From: Castellaniella hirudinis
GTDB taxonomy: Bacteria > Pseudomonadota > Gammaproteobacteria > Burkholderiales > Burkholderiaceae_B
Assembly: GCF_042651965.1 (NCBI RefSeq)
Contig: NZ_JBHSDY010000007.1
Span: forward strand, 124,001-188,000
Length of the DNA: 64,000 nucleotides
Direction: 5' to 3'
Shown one piece after another: positions 1 to 8,284 of the stretch (the stretch's first letter is position 1; every line of letters begins with the position of its first letter). The position numbers and the translations under genes are program-made. Under the pieces are notes generated by a model, which worked only from the letters and a program-made list of their open reading frames with translations, had not been told where the DNA came from and did not search any database.

Positions 1-21
1 CGATCAGCCGTCGCACATGCG

Positions 22-47
22 AAAAGGCCGCCCCGAATTGGGCGGCC
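22..47 (-). terminator. Intrinsic terminator after TAXI-TRAP permease
   Basis: An 8-bp perfect GC stem (26-33 with 40-47) with a 6-nt loop is followed, reading the minus strand, by TTTT at 25-22. It lies just past the stop of the fused TRAP permease and would end that operon. Confidence 0.75.
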
Positions 48-67
48 CGACATCAAAAAGACAGCGC

Positions 68-2653
68 TCAGTCCTCTCTGCGCCGCGACTGGGCCAGCAT
101 CAGCAGCCCGAGCGCCAGCAGCGTCGGCAGCAGCATCCATTCCGGCGCCGGCCGGTCGTTGGGCACCTCCAGGCCGGTGATCGAGTAGCCCTGGCCGACG
201 CCCATCCGGTCCGCCTGGCTGCCGAAGCGCACGGCGATGATATCCAGCCGGTCGCCGTTGACCAAGGTGCGCAGTCCCGTTTCCTGCAGCCGCGCGGGCG
301 CGGGTCCCGGCTTGCCCAGGGTCAGCAGGACGCCCTTGGAAATCAGCCTGCCGTCCAGGTCTTCGCCTTCGATCCAGAGCCGCAGCGGATGCTCCGCAGG
401 CGCTTCCTCGACGACCGCCATGACGCGGCCGGCGGGTTCCAGCGTGTAGGGCGGAATCCACAGGTCCATCCAGAACCCCGGACGGAACAGCGAAAAGGCG
501 ATCACCAGCAGCGCCAGGGTTTCATACCAGCGGTTGCGTGCCAGGAACCACCCCTGGGTGGCCGCCACGAAGACCAGATTGGCCGCAATGGCGGAGGCGA
601 TCGTAATGGCCAATTGCACCGGACCGCCGATGTCGATCAGCAGCAACTGCGTGTTGAAGATGAACATGAACGGCAGCACCGCCGTCCGGATGCTGTAGCC
701 AAACGCCGTCACGCCCGTCTTGATCGGGTCGGTGCGGGCGATGCCCGCGGCGGCGTACGAGGCCAATCCCACGGGGGGCGTGACATCGGCCATCAGGCCG
801 AAGTAGAACACGAACAGGTGGACGGCGATCAGGGGCACCAGCAGCCCGCTTTGCGCACCCAGTTCCACCACCACGGGCGCCATCAGGGTGGAGACCACGA
901 TGTAGTTGGCCGTGGTCGGCAGGCCCATGCCCAGGATCAGGCAGATGACCGCCACCATGATCAGCATGATGAACAGATTGCCGCCCGAAATCAGCTCGAC
1001 GAACTCGGTCATGACCAGCCCCACGCCGGTCAGCGTGACCGTGCCGACAATGATGCCGGCCGCCGCAGTCGCCAAGCCGATGGAGATCATGTTGCGCGCC
1101 CCGGTGACCAGTCCGCCGAGCAGATCGCAGGCGCCCCGCCGCAAGGGCGCAACCAGATCCTCTTGCCCCCGAAACCAGGCCGTCAGCGGGCGCTGGGTGA
1201 GCAGGATGAAGATCAGGAATATCGTGGCCCAGAAGGCCGACGTGGCGGGCGAGAGCTGCTCGACCATCAGGTTCCAGATCAAGGCCACCACCGGCAGCAG
1301 GAAGTACAGGCCGGATTTCAGGGTCGGCCCGATGTCGGGCAACGCCTCCAGCGGCTGTTCCGGGTCGTCCATCTGCAATTCCGGATAGCGCGTGCTGAAT
1401 TTCAGCAGACCGACGTAGGTCAGCCCCAGCAGCAGGGCGGCGATCAGCACCGAGGCGTCGCCCGCAACGGTCTTGATCCAGCCAAAGCCGTAATACACGA
1501 TCGCGGCCAGGATGATCAGGCCGCTGATCGTCATGCCCGTGGAGATCAGGCGCTGCCTCCAGGGAGCGATATGCGTGCGCGGAATCCCGTGGATGCCGGC
1601 TTTGACGGCCTCCAGGTGCACGATGTAGAACAGCGCGATGTAGGAAATCAGGGCGGGCAGGATGGCGTGCTTGACCACCTCGGAATACGGGATGCCGACG
1701 TATTCCACCATCAGAAAGGCGGCAGCGCCCATGACGGGCGGCATGATCTGCCCGTCGACCGAAGCCGCCGATTCGACCGCGCCGGCCTTGTCCGGCCGGT
1801 AGCCCACCCGCTTCATCAGCGGGATGGTAAAGGTGCCGGTGGTCACCACATTGGCAATCGAGGACCCCGAAATGACACCGGTGGCCGCCGAGGCCAGCAC
1901 CGCCGCCTTGGCCGGACCGCCCCGCAGGCCGCCCAGCAGCGAAATCGCCGACTGGATGAAGTAGTTGCCCGCACCGGCTGTCTCCAGCAAGGCGCCGAAC
2001 AGCACGAACAGGAAGATGAAACTGGTGGACACGCCCAGCGCCACACCATAGACGCCTTCAGTGGTCAGCCACAGGTGGGACATGCCCTTGTTCAGTGAAA
2101 TCGCCTGGTGGGCGATCATCTCGGGCATATAGGGGCCGAGGAAGATGTAGCCGATGAACACCACCGCCATGATGACCAGGGGCATGCCCAGGGCACGGCG
2201 GGTGGCCTCCAGCAAGGTGAGCAGGCCGAGGACGGCCACGACCAGGTCCTGGGGGGTCGGCAAGCCCGGCCGGCCGGACAGGGCATCGTAGAACATATAC
2301 AGATAGCCGGCGCAGAAGGCGCCCACGACGGCCAGCACCCAGTCTGCGACGGGAATCTGTCGGCGCGACGAACGCTTGAACGCGGGAAACAGCAGAAAGC
2401 CCAGGAAAACCGCGAACGCCAGGTGGACGGCGCGCGACTCGGTGGTATTCAGCACCCCGATGCCGAAGGTGAACGGCAGCGGCGAGGCAATCCAGAGTTG
2501 AAACAGCGACCAGGCCAGCGCGGTCAGCATGACGAAGCGGCCGATGACGCCCTGCGGGGAGCGTCCCCCCGTATCCGCTTCGGCCACCATCTGCTGCAAC
2601 TGTTCGCGGCTCAGGCTCGGGGAAGCGGTTTCATGATCGTGTGGGAGGGCCAA
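68..2653 (-). CDS. TRAP transporter fused permease, TAXI type, with DUF3394 C-terminus
   Basis: This 861-residue protein is the fused 4TM + 12TM membrane component of a TAXI-family TRAP transporter, which drives sodium- or proton-coupled uptake of an organic anion delivered by a periplasmic binding protein. Many hydrophobic segments fill residues ~40-780. The conserved gate region SGSSIANVVTTGTF and the motif VTPPVGLASYAAAGIA are clear. The last ~150 residues form the soluble DUF3394-type extension seen in the long TAXI permeases. The start appears to be TTG at 2653-2651: AGGAG (2662-2666 on the complement) lies 8 nt upstream, and the next in-frame ATG is residue 22. The binding-protein gene lies 79 nt upstream on the same strand, so the two form an operon. 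The substrate cannot be read from sequence. Confidence 0.93.
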   Translation of the reverse strand: MALPHDHETASPSLSREQLQQMVAEADTGGRSPQGVIGRFVMLTALAWSLFQLWIASPLPFTFGIGVLNTTESRAVHLAFAVFLGFLLFPAFKRSSRRQIPVADWVLAVVGAFCAGYLYMFYDALSGRPGLPTPQDLVVAVLGLLTLLEATRRALGMPLVIMAVVFIGYIFLGPYMPEMIAHQAISLNKGMSHLWLTTEGVYGVALGVSTSFIFLFVLFGALLETAGAGNYFIQSAISLLGGLRGGPAKAAVLASAATGVISGSSIANVVTTGTFTIPLMKRVGYRPDKAGAVESAASVDGQIMPPVMGAAAFLMVEYVGIPYSEVVKHAILPALISYIALFYIVHLEAVKAGIHGIPRTHIAPWRQRLISTGMTISGLIILAAIVYYGFGWIKTVAGDASVLIAALLLGLTYVGLLKFSTRYPELQMDDPEQPLEALPDIGPTLKSGLYFLLPVVALIWNLMVEQLSPATSAFWATIFLIFILLTQRPLTAWFRGQEDLVAPLRRGACDLLGGLVTGARNMISIGLATAAAGIIVGTVTLTGVGLVMTEFVELISGGNLFIMLIMVAVICLILGMGLPTTANYIVVSTLMAPVVVELGAQSGLLVPLIAVHLFVFYFGLMADVTPPVGLASYAAAGIARTDPIKTGVTAFGYSIRTAVLPFMFIFNTQLLLIDIGGPVQLAITIASAIAANLVFVAATQGWFLARNRWYETLALLVIAFSLFRPGFWMDLWIPPYTLEPAGRVMAVVEEAPAEHPLRLWIEGEDLDGRLISKGVLLTLGKPGPAPARLQETGLRTLVNGDRLDIIAVRFGSQADRMGVGQGYSITGLEVPNDRPAPEWMLLPTLLALGLLMLAQSRRRED

Positions 2654-2732
2654 ACGTCAGTCTCCTGTGACAAAAGGCGCAGCCCGCGTCAGCAGACCGC
2701 ACCCTGGGTAGATGGCGTGAAGCGGCGTGGAA

Positions 2733-3704
2733 TTACATCCAGCCCTTTTCCTTGTAGTACTTGACCGCGCCTTCGTGCAGGGGCGCCGACAGACCGTCCT
2801 TGATCATGTGTTCGGGCGCCAGATTGGCGAAGGCCGGGTGCAGTTTCTTGAACTCCTCGAAATGCTCGAACACCGCCTTGGTCAACTGATAGACGACGTC
2901 GGGCGAGGCCTTGTCGGAAGTCACCAGCGTGGCCAGCACGCCGTAGGTCGTCACATCATCCGGATTATTGGCGTAGGTGCCGCCCGGGATGGTGGTGCTG
3001 GCGTAGTAGGGGTACTCGGCGACGAGCTGGTCGATGGCCTGCCCGGTGACATTGACCAGTTGGGCCGCGCACGTGGTGGTCACGTCCTGCAGGTTGGCGG
3101 ACGGATTGCCCACCACATAGGCGAAGCCATCGATCTTGTTGTCGCACAAAGCCGCGCCGTGCTCATCCGCTTTCAGTTCGGACGCCAGGGCGAAGTCCGA
3201 CTTCTGCAGGCCCAGCTTCGGCAGCAACTGGTCGACCGTGGCGCGCTGGCCCGACCCCGGGTTGCCGATGTTGAAACGCTTGCCCTTGAAGTCCTGGAAC
3301 TGCTTGACCCCGGATTCCTTGCGGGCCGCGACCATGAGCGGTTCCGGGTGGATGGAGAAAATGGCGCGCAGGCCGTCCATCGCGCCCTTGTCCTTGAACT
3401 GGCCCTCGCCCTTGGTGGCGTTGTACTGGACGTCGGACTGCACGACGCCGATATCCAGTTCACCGGCGCGGATGGTGTTGACGTTGTAGACGGAGCCGCC
3501 CGTGCTTTCCACCGAGCAGCGGATCCCGGTCTGGGCGCGGTCCTTGTTCATCAAACGGCAGACGGCGCCGCCGACGGCGTAATAGACCCCGGTGACACCG
3601 CCCGTGCCGATCGTGACGAACTGGGTCTGAGCCGATGCAGGGGTGGCGCCAAGCGCAAGGCCGGCGGACAAAGCAGCAGCGGCCAGGACGTTCAGTTTGA
3701 TCAT
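2733..3704 (-). CDS. TAXI family TRAP transporter solute-binding protein
   Basis: This is the periplasmic binding subunit (323 residues) for the permease downstream. Residues 1-25 are a Sec signal peptide with a PASA cleavage site before QTQF. The TAXI hallmark GTGGVTGVYYAVGGAVCRL follows directly, then the usual bilobal binding-protein fold with a conserved segment around KGKRFNIGNPGSGQR. Family members characterised so far bind glutamate/glutamine or dicarboxylates, but no specificity determinant is recognisable here. The product is one of two TAXI proteins in this window (the other is at 27052-28011), and the two differ strongly in sequence. The gene has its own upstream region containing an inverted repeat (3736-3768). 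Confidence 0.93.
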   Translation of the reverse strand: MIKLNVLAAAALSAGLALGATPASAQTQFVTIGTGGVTGVYYAVGGAVCRLMNKDRAQTGIRCSVESTGGSVYNVNTIRAGELDIGVVQSDVQYNATKGEGQFKDKGAMDGLRAIFSIHPEPLMVAARKESGVKQFQDFKGKRFNIGNPGSGQRATVDQLLPKLGLQKSDFALASELKADEHGAALCDNKIDGFAYVVGNPSANLQDVTTTCAAQLVNVTGQAIDQLVAEYPYYASTTIPGGTYANNPDDVTTYGVLATLVTSDKASPDVVYQLTKAVFEHFEEFKKLHPAFANLAPEHMIKDGLSAPLHEGAVKYYKEKGWM

Positions 3705-3735
3705 GTCATCTCTCCCTCATGGATGGATTGAAACG

Positions 3736-3768
3736 TTTGTTGCGATGCAGCCCAGTTTACGCAACAAA
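3736..3768 (-). promoter_or_regulatory. Inverted repeat, possible operator upstream of TAXI binding protein
   Basis: TTTGTTGCG (3736-3744) and CGCAACAAA (3760-3768) are perfect 9-bp arms separated by 15 bp, 32 nt upstream of the binding-protein start codon. The centre-to-centre distance of about 24 bp and the promoter-proximal position suit a dimeric regulator site. It could also form an RNA hairpin. No regulator gene is adjacent. Confidence 0.35.
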
Positions 3769-3842
3769 AAATCCGCGTCCATCCGGGATTTCCAGATATC
3801 CGACACCTCAAAATAGGGATTTGCGTTTCCGCCCGGAAACGA

Positions 3843-3874
3843 AAACGCCGCCCTGAATGCACGGGGCGGCGTTT
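3843..3874 (-). terminator. Terminator of tRNA-Thr
   Basis: AAACGCCGCCC (3843-3853) pairs perfectly with GGGCGGCGTTT (3864-3874) across a 10-nt loop. On the minus strand the stem runs into TTTTCGTTT. It lies just past the encoded CCA of the tRNA. Confidence 0.8.
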
Positions 3875-3888
3875 CGCATGAATCGGAC

Positions 3889-3964
3889 TGGTGCCGGCTA
3901 GAGGAATCGAACCCCCGACCTTCTCATTACAAGTGAGCTGCTCTACCAACTGAGCTAAGCCGGC
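3889..3964 (-). tRNA. tRNA-Thr (anticodon TGT), reads ACA
   Basis: The complement folds as a full cloverleaf. The 7-bp acceptor stem is GCCGGCT with AGCCGGC. The D arm has TAGCTCAGTTGGTAGAGCA, the anticodon arm is CTCACTTGTAATGAG with anticodon TGT, and the T arm contains GGTTCGATTCC. The discriminator base is A and the 3' CCA is encoded (3889-3891). It stands alone between the TAXI-TRAP operon and sspB, and a terminator follows it. tRNA genes are common integration sites, but no integrase or duplicated 3' end was seen nearby. Confidence 0.97.
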
Positions 3965-3996
3965 CAAGGATCGTCATTCTACAGGACTGGAATATC

Positions 3997-4431
3997 CTAT
4001 TTGACGACCTTCAAGTGAGACGGCTTGGGGGCGTCCGGGCCGTCATCCGACGGGGCCGGGGCGACGCCGGGCGCAGGTTGCGGCGCGGGTTGCTCATCGC
4101 CGCCCGGGTAGGGGCGCGAGGCCACGACCTCGAAGCCCATGCCGGCGCCGGTTTCGCGGGCATAGACCGCTGACACGGCCCCCACGGGAATGAACAGGTG
4201 TTCCACCGCGCCGTTGAAGCGGGATTCGAATTCGATGTATTCGTTGCCCAGCGTCAGACGGTTGGTGGCCAGATGGCTGATGTTCAGCGTGATCTGCCCG
4301 TCGTGGACGTGGGCCGGCGGCACCACGGTATTGTCATCGACGGTGACCACCAGGTAGGGGGTGTAGCCGTTGTCCGTGCACCACTCGTGCAGCGCACGGA
4401 TCAGATACGGTTTGGTCGAAGATTCCTGCAT
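3997..4431 (-). CDS. sspB: ClpXP protease specificity-enhancing factor SspB
   Basis: SspB (144 residues) tethers ssrA-tagged and some other substrates to the ClpXP protease. Residues 1-105 form the compact SspB fold, beginning QESSTKPYLIRALHEWC and containing the conserved NISHLATNRLTLGNEYIEF. A Pro/Ala/Asp-rich flexible linker follows. The protein ends in SHLKVVK, matching the short C-terminal tail that docks on the ClpX N-domain. The start at 4431 was chosen because homology begins there; upstream in-frame residues overlap sspA and look nothing like the family. It begins 2 nt after the sspA stop, so the pair is co-transcribed. Confidence 0.95.
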   Translation of the reverse strand: MQESSTKPYLIRALHEWCTDNGYTPYLVVTVDDNTVVPPAHVHDGQITLNISHLATNRLTLGNEYIEFESRFNGAVEHLFIPVGAVSAVYARETGAGMGFEVVASRPYPGGDEQPAPQPAPGVAPAPSDDGPDAPKPSHLKVVK

Positions 4432-4433
4432 GT

Positions 4434-5042
4434 TCAGCGGCGCATGACCTTTTCGGACGGCGTGAGCGCCTCGATGTAGGCGGGACGCGAAAACAGGCGC
4501 TCGGCGTACTTCTGGATCGGCGCGGCGCTCTTGGGCAGTTCGATGCCGTAATGGCCCAGACGCCACAGCAGCGGGGCGACGGCCACGTCCAGCATGGAGA
4601 ATTCCTCACCCAGCATGAACTTGTTCTTGACCAGCAGCGGGGCCAGTTGGGCGAGGCGGTCACGGATGTTGGCGCGGGCCACATCACGGACCTTTTCGTC
4701 GGTGATGCCGCGATTTTCCAGCGTGGACACGTGGACGAACAGTTCCTTTTCGAAGTTGTACAGGAACAGGCGGGTGCGCGCACGCATGATCGGATCGGCC
4801 GGCATCAGCTGCGGATGCGGGAAGCGCTCGTCGATGTATTCGTTGATGATGTTCGACTCATACAGGACCAGATCACGCTCGACCAGGATGGGCACCTGGC
4901 CGTAGGGGTTCATCACTGCGATGTCTTCGGGCTTGTTGTACAGATCGATGTCACGGATTTCGAAATCCATGCCCTTTTCGAACAGCACGAAGCGGCAGCG
5001 TTGCGAAAAGGGGCAGGTCGTTCCGGAATAGAGCACCATCAT
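4434..5042 (-). CDS. sspA: Stringent starvation protein A (GST-fold RNA polymerase-associated)
   Basis: SspA (202 residues) is a glutathione-S-transferase-fold protein that binds RNA polymerase and shifts transcription during starvation and stationary phase. The N-terminal thioredoxin-like half has YSGTTCPFSQRCRFVLFEKG and NPYGQVPILVERDLVLYES. The C-terminal helical half carries the family-typical EFSMLDVAVAPLLWRLG. Two adjacent ATG codons (5042 and 5039) are possible starts; family members usually begin MMVLYSG. A terminator at 5098-5121 separates it from petC, so the promoter must lie in the short gap or transcription reads through from petABC. Confidence 0.95.
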   Translation of the reverse strand: MMVLYSGTTCPFSQRCRFVLFEKGMDFEIRDIDLYNKPEDIAVMNPYGQVPILVERDLVLYESNIINEYIDERFPHPQLMPADPIMRARTRLFLYNFEKELFVHVSTLENRGITDEKVRDVARANIRDRLAQLAPLLVKNKFMLGEEFSMLDVAVAPLLWRLGHYGIELPKSAAPIQKYAERLFSRPAYIEALTPSEKVMRR

Positions 5043-5097
5043 GTCGTGGGTTCCAATGCAAAAAAAGACGAAGAACGCGCGCGGTCCTGAAAACGCA

Positions 5098-5121
5098 AGC
5101 CAGGCGTGGCAACGCCTGGCT
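5098..5121 (-). terminator. Intrinsic terminator after petABC
   Basis: AGCCAGGCG (5098-5106) pairs perfectly with CGCCTGGCT (5113-5121) around a 6-nt loop. On the minus strand the stem is followed by TGCGTTTTC. It lies between the petC stop and the sspA start and probably sets pet versus ssp transcript ratios. Confidence 0.65.
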
Positions 5122-5176
5122 GGCATCCCGGCCCGCGCGGCCGGAGGGTCATGGCCCCGAAGAGCGCAGCGATCCC

Positions 5177-6025
5177 TTAGCGGACGTGTTTCCAGTATGC
5201 CGCATTCATGCGGATGGCGACAAACAGGAACAGGAACAGGAACAGCATGACCCAGACACCGATCTGCTTGCGCTCCAGTTGGCCGGGTTCCGCCATCCAG
5301 CCCAGGAAGTTGCTGAGATCGGCGACGTCGCTTTCGAACTTGCTGAAGGTCTTGGCGTCGGCGGAGTCGAAGCGCGTCACGTGCGAGGCTTCGCCGGTGT
5401 AGTCCTTCAGGGGTTCGGACTTGGCGGTCGGGATGCCATCGGCATCATAGACCGTGGTGGTGCGTTCCCAGTGCTCGTTGCCCTGGGCGTCGGCGACCTG
5501 ATGGACCGCAATTTCGGTGAAGCTGCGCGGGCCTTCGAGCTCCCAGAGCACGTTGGGCATGCCGACGCTGGGGAACACGACGTTGTTCCAGCCGGTCTTC
5601 TTGGAGGAATCGCGGTAGAAGGTGCGCAGATAGGTGTAGATGTAGTCCACGCCGGACGGGCCGAAGTTGGCGTTCTTGGCGCGGGCGATCACCGACAGAT
5701 CCGGGGGCGCGGCGCCGAACCATTTCTTCGCGTCTGCGGGAGTCATGGAGATCGTCATCAAGTCGCCGACCTTCTCGCGGGAGAAGAGCAGGTTCTTCTT
5801 GATCTCGTCTTCCGACAGACCCAGGTCCATGAGCTTGTTGTAGCGCATGGAATTGGCGCTGTGACAGTTCAGGCAGTAGTTGACGAACAGTTTGGCGCCG
5901 TTTTGCAGGGCCGCCAGGTCGGTGATGCGGTCCGGGGCGCGATCCAGGTGCGCACCGCCCTCGGAGGCGAGAGCCAGCGTGCAGGTCAGGGACAGGGCCA
6001 GGGCACCGAGCAGTTTTTTCAGCAT
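5177..6025 (-). CDS. petC: Ubiquinol-cytochrome c reductase, cytochrome c1
   Basis: Cytochrome c1 (282 residues) of the bc1 complex passes electrons from the Rieske centre to soluble cytochrome c at the periplasmic face. A signal peptide occupies residues 1-20. The heme c site is C51-L-N-C54-H55 in NYCLNCHSANSMRYNKL. The C-terminus has a single membrane anchor (GVWVMLFLFLFLFVAIRM) ending in a basic tail. It is the last gene of petABC, 31 nt after petB, and a terminator follows. Confidence 0.97.
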   Translation of the reverse strand: MLKKLLGALALSLTCTLALASEGGAHLDRAPDRITDLAALQNGAKLFVNYCLNCHSANSMRYNKLMDLGLSEDEIKKNLLFSREKVGDLMTISMTPADAKKWFGAAPPDLSVIARAKNANFGPSGVDYIYTYLRTFYRDSSKKTGWNNVVFPSVGMPNVLWELEGPRSFTEIAVHQVADAQGNEHWERTTTVYDADGIPTAKSEPLKDYTGEASHVTRFDSADAKTFSKFESDVADLSNFLGWMAEPGQLERKQIGVWVMLFLFLFLFVAIRMNAAYWKHVR

Positions 6026-6056
6026 GATCTTTCCGTGACAGTCAGTGGTTCGGCCT

Positions 6057-7442
6057 TCAGTGGGCCCGGAAGGTGACGCGGTCAGGCACCTGCTTGAAGG
6101 TGCCCAAGCGGCTCCAGACGGGCATCGCCAGGAAGAACGCCAGATAGATGACCGTGCCGATCTGGCCGATGAGCGTGGCGGTCGGGGACACCGGCTGCGT
6201 ACCCAGCCAACCCAGGATCAGGAAGTTGACGATGAAGATCCCGTACAGCACCTTGTGCCAGTTGGGACGGTAGCGGATCGACTTGACCGGGGAATGATCC
6301 AGCCACGGCAGGAAGAACAGGATGACGACGGCGCCGCCCATGGACACCACGCCCCAGAACTTGGCGTCCAGGACCTTCAGCAGGATGGCGACCACGACCA
6401 GAATGCCGGGCACGACCAGGCGCCAGATGCCGGAGAGCTTGCCCTTGGCGAACAGCGCCACGGCAGCCAGCAGGGCGCCGGCGGCCAGCACCCAGGTGAA
6501 GTCGCTGGTGGTGGCGCGCAGCATGGTGTAGAACGGCGTGAAATACCAGACCGGCGCGATGTGCGGCGGGGTCTTCAGCGGGTCGGCCGGGATGAAGTTG
6601 TTGTACTCCAGGAAGTAGCCGCCCATTTCAGGGCCGAAGAAGATGATCGCGGCGAACACGATCAGGAAGCCCGCCACGCCCACGATGTCGTGCACCGAGT
6701 AGTAGGGGTGGAAGGGGATGCCGTCCACGGGGTGGCCGTGCTTGTCCTTCGGACCCTGCTTGATTTCGACGCCGTCGGGGTTGTTGGAACCCACTTCGTG
6801 CAGCGCGATGATGTGCGCCACGACCAGGCCGATCAGCACCAGCGGGATGGCGATCACGTGGAAGGCGAAGAAGCGGTTCAGGGTGGCGTCGGACACGACG
6901 TAGTCGCCGCGGATCCACAGGGACAGTTCCGGGCCGATGAAGGGGATGGCGGAGAACAGGTTCACGATCACCTGAGCGCCCCAGTAGGACATCTGGCCCC
7001 AGGGCAGCAGGTAGCCGAAGAAGGCTTCGCCCATCAGGCACAGGAAGATGGCCACGCCGAAGATCCAGACCAGTTCGCGCGGCTTGCGGTAAGAGCCGTA
7101 GAACAGGCCGCGCAGCATGTGCAGGTAGACCACGACGAAGAACATCGAGGCGCCGGTGGAGTGCATGTAGCGGATGAACCAGCCGCCCGGCACTTCGCGC
7201 ATGATGTATTCGACGGACTCGAAGGCGAAACGCGCATCGGGCTTGTAGTTCATCACCAGGAAGATCCCGGTGACGACCTGGATCACCAGCACCATCAGCG
7301 CCAGCGAACCAAAGAAATACCAGAAGTTGAAGTTTTTCGGAGCATAGTATTCAGACATATGCTCTTTGAACATTTTGGTCAGGGGAAAGCGGTTGTCCAC
7401 CCAGCCCAGCAACCCGGTCGTCTCGACGTTTTTATCGGCCAT
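6057..7442 (-). CDS. petB: Ubiquinol-cytochrome c reductase, cytochrome b
   Basis: Cytochrome b (461 residues) is the diheme quinol-oxidising core of complex III. Heme ligands are visible as H94/H108 and H195/H210. Fourteen residues separate the second pair against thirteen in the first, unlike mitochondrial cytochrome b. The Qo-site PEWY motif is replaced by PVWY at 297-300 (IAPVWYFTPFYTMLRA). About eight or more membrane helices are evident. The protein is longer than mitochondrial cytochrome b because of an extended C-terminal membrane region. It lies between petA (48 nt upstream) and petC in the standard order. Confidence 0.97.
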   Translation of the reverse strand: MADKNVETTGLLGWVDNRFPLTKMFKEHMSEYYAPKNFNFWYFFGSLALMVLVIQVVTGIFLVMNYKPDARFAFESVEYIMREVPGGWFIRYMHSTGASMFFVVVYLHMLRGLFYGSYRKPRELVWIFGVAIFLCLMGEAFFGYLLPWGQMSYWGAQVIVNLFSAIPFIGPELSLWIRGDYVVSDATLNRFFAFHVIAIPLVLIGLVVAHIIALHEVGSNNPDGVEIKQGPKDKHGHPVDGIPFHPYYSVHDIVGVAGFLIVFAAIIFFGPEMGGYFLEYNNFIPADPLKTPPHIAPVWYFTPFYTMLRATTSDFTWVLAAGALLAAVALFAKGKLSGIWRLVVPGILVVVAILLKVLDAKFWGVVSMGGAVVILFFLPWLDHSPVKSIRYRPNWHKVLYGIFIVNFLILGWLGTQPVSPTATLIGQIGTVIYLAFFLAMPVWSRLGTFKQVPDRVTFRAH

Positions 7443-7490
7443 GAAAGGCTCCTAGATTCAATATCGCAAAAGGATGAACGCGGACGTCCA

Positions 7491-8135
7491 TCAGGCCTTG
7501 TTGTCTTCGTCGACGCCGATGGTGATGCGGGTGCCATCGGCGGAGAAGACGTAGGGCGGGATTTCGAGATTGTCAGGGGCCGGCTTGTTGGCGAACACCC
7601 GGCCGGCCAGGTCGAACGTGGAGCCGTGGCAGGGGCACAGCCAGCCGCCGGGCCAGTCGCTGGGCAGACCCGGCTGGGCGCCGGTCTGGAAATGCGAGGT
7701 CGGCGAGCAGCCCAGGTGGGTGCAGATGCCGATGCAGACGAAGTATTCGGGGTTGCGCGAACGATATTCGTTCTTGGCCCATTCCGGCGTGTAGCCGGGA
7801 CGGTCGGATTGGGGATCGGCCAGTTCGGCGTCGTGCTTGGGCAGGTCTTCGAGGGTGGCCTTGGTGCGGCGCACGATCCAGACCGGCTTGCCGCGCCATT
7901 CGACAGTCATCATCTGGCCTTCGGCCAGCCCGGAGATATCGGCCTCGACCGGCGCGCCGGCCGCCTTGGCCTTTTCGGAGGGCGCGAACGAACCGACAAA
8001 AGGCACGGCCGTCGCGACGCCGGCGACTCCGCCCAGCGTACAGGCCGACGCGACCCAGAAACGGCGCGAAGGATCGGGGGGCAGGTTCGGGTCGACTGCG
8101 CCCTGCTCGTCGGACTGTGTCGGATGCTGACTCAT
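7491..8135 (-). CDS. petA: Ubiquinol-cytochrome c reductase, Rieske iron-sulfur subunit
   Basis: The Rieske protein (214 residues) carries the [2Fe-2S] cluster that accepts the first electron from ubiquinol. The two ligand boxes are CTHLGC and CPCHGS, separated by a family-typical insertion. The N-terminus has a twin-arginine motif (SRRFWVASACTLGG) that serves as an uncleaved Tat signal-anchor. The start at 8135 (MSQHPTQSDEQ) was chosen over an upstream in-frame start because the extension is unlike the family. It is the first gene of petABC, and a TATAAT promoter lies about 105 nt upstream. Confidence 0.96.
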   Translation of the reverse strand: MSQHPTQSDEQGAVDPNLPPDPSRRFWVASACTLGGVAGVATAVPFVGSFAPSEKAKAAGAPVEADISGLAEGQMMTVEWRGKPVWIVRRTKATLEDLPKHDAELADPQSDRPGYTPEWAKNEYRSRNPEYFVCIGICTHLGCSPTSHFQTGAQPGLPSDWPGGWLCPCHGSTFDLAGRVFANKPAPDNLEIPPYVFSADGTRITIGVDEDNKA

Positions 8136-8237
8136 TCTGGTATCCCTGGTTGCCGCCCGGGGGCGGAGCGTTTTGAACGTGATCTGCCTGTGCGCGGGAC
8201 TGCTCGGACGCCGTCCCACAAGGTTCTTCAACCGCGT

Positions 8238-8265
8238 ATTATAGCGTTACGCCCAATGGGGTAAA
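8238..8265 (-). promoter_or_regulatory. Predicted sigma70 promoter of petABC
   Basis: On the minus strand TTTACC (8265-8260), a 16-nt spacer and a perfect TATAAT (8243-8238) form a promoter-like pair. Start-site placement near 8231 would give a leader of about 95 nt before petA. It lies in the gap divergent from mscL. Confidence 0.55.
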
Positions 8266-8284
8266 CGGATAGAGGGATACCAAA

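Noticed and set aside
17..2098. Plus-strand open frame of about 690 codons
   Set aside because: It is antisense to the TAXI permease; His/Gln/Arg-rich sequence is the usual shadow of hydrophobic membrane codons.
3889..3964. Integration site of a mobile element at tRNA-Thr
   Set aside because: No integrase gene and no duplicated tRNA 3' end were seen in the flanks.
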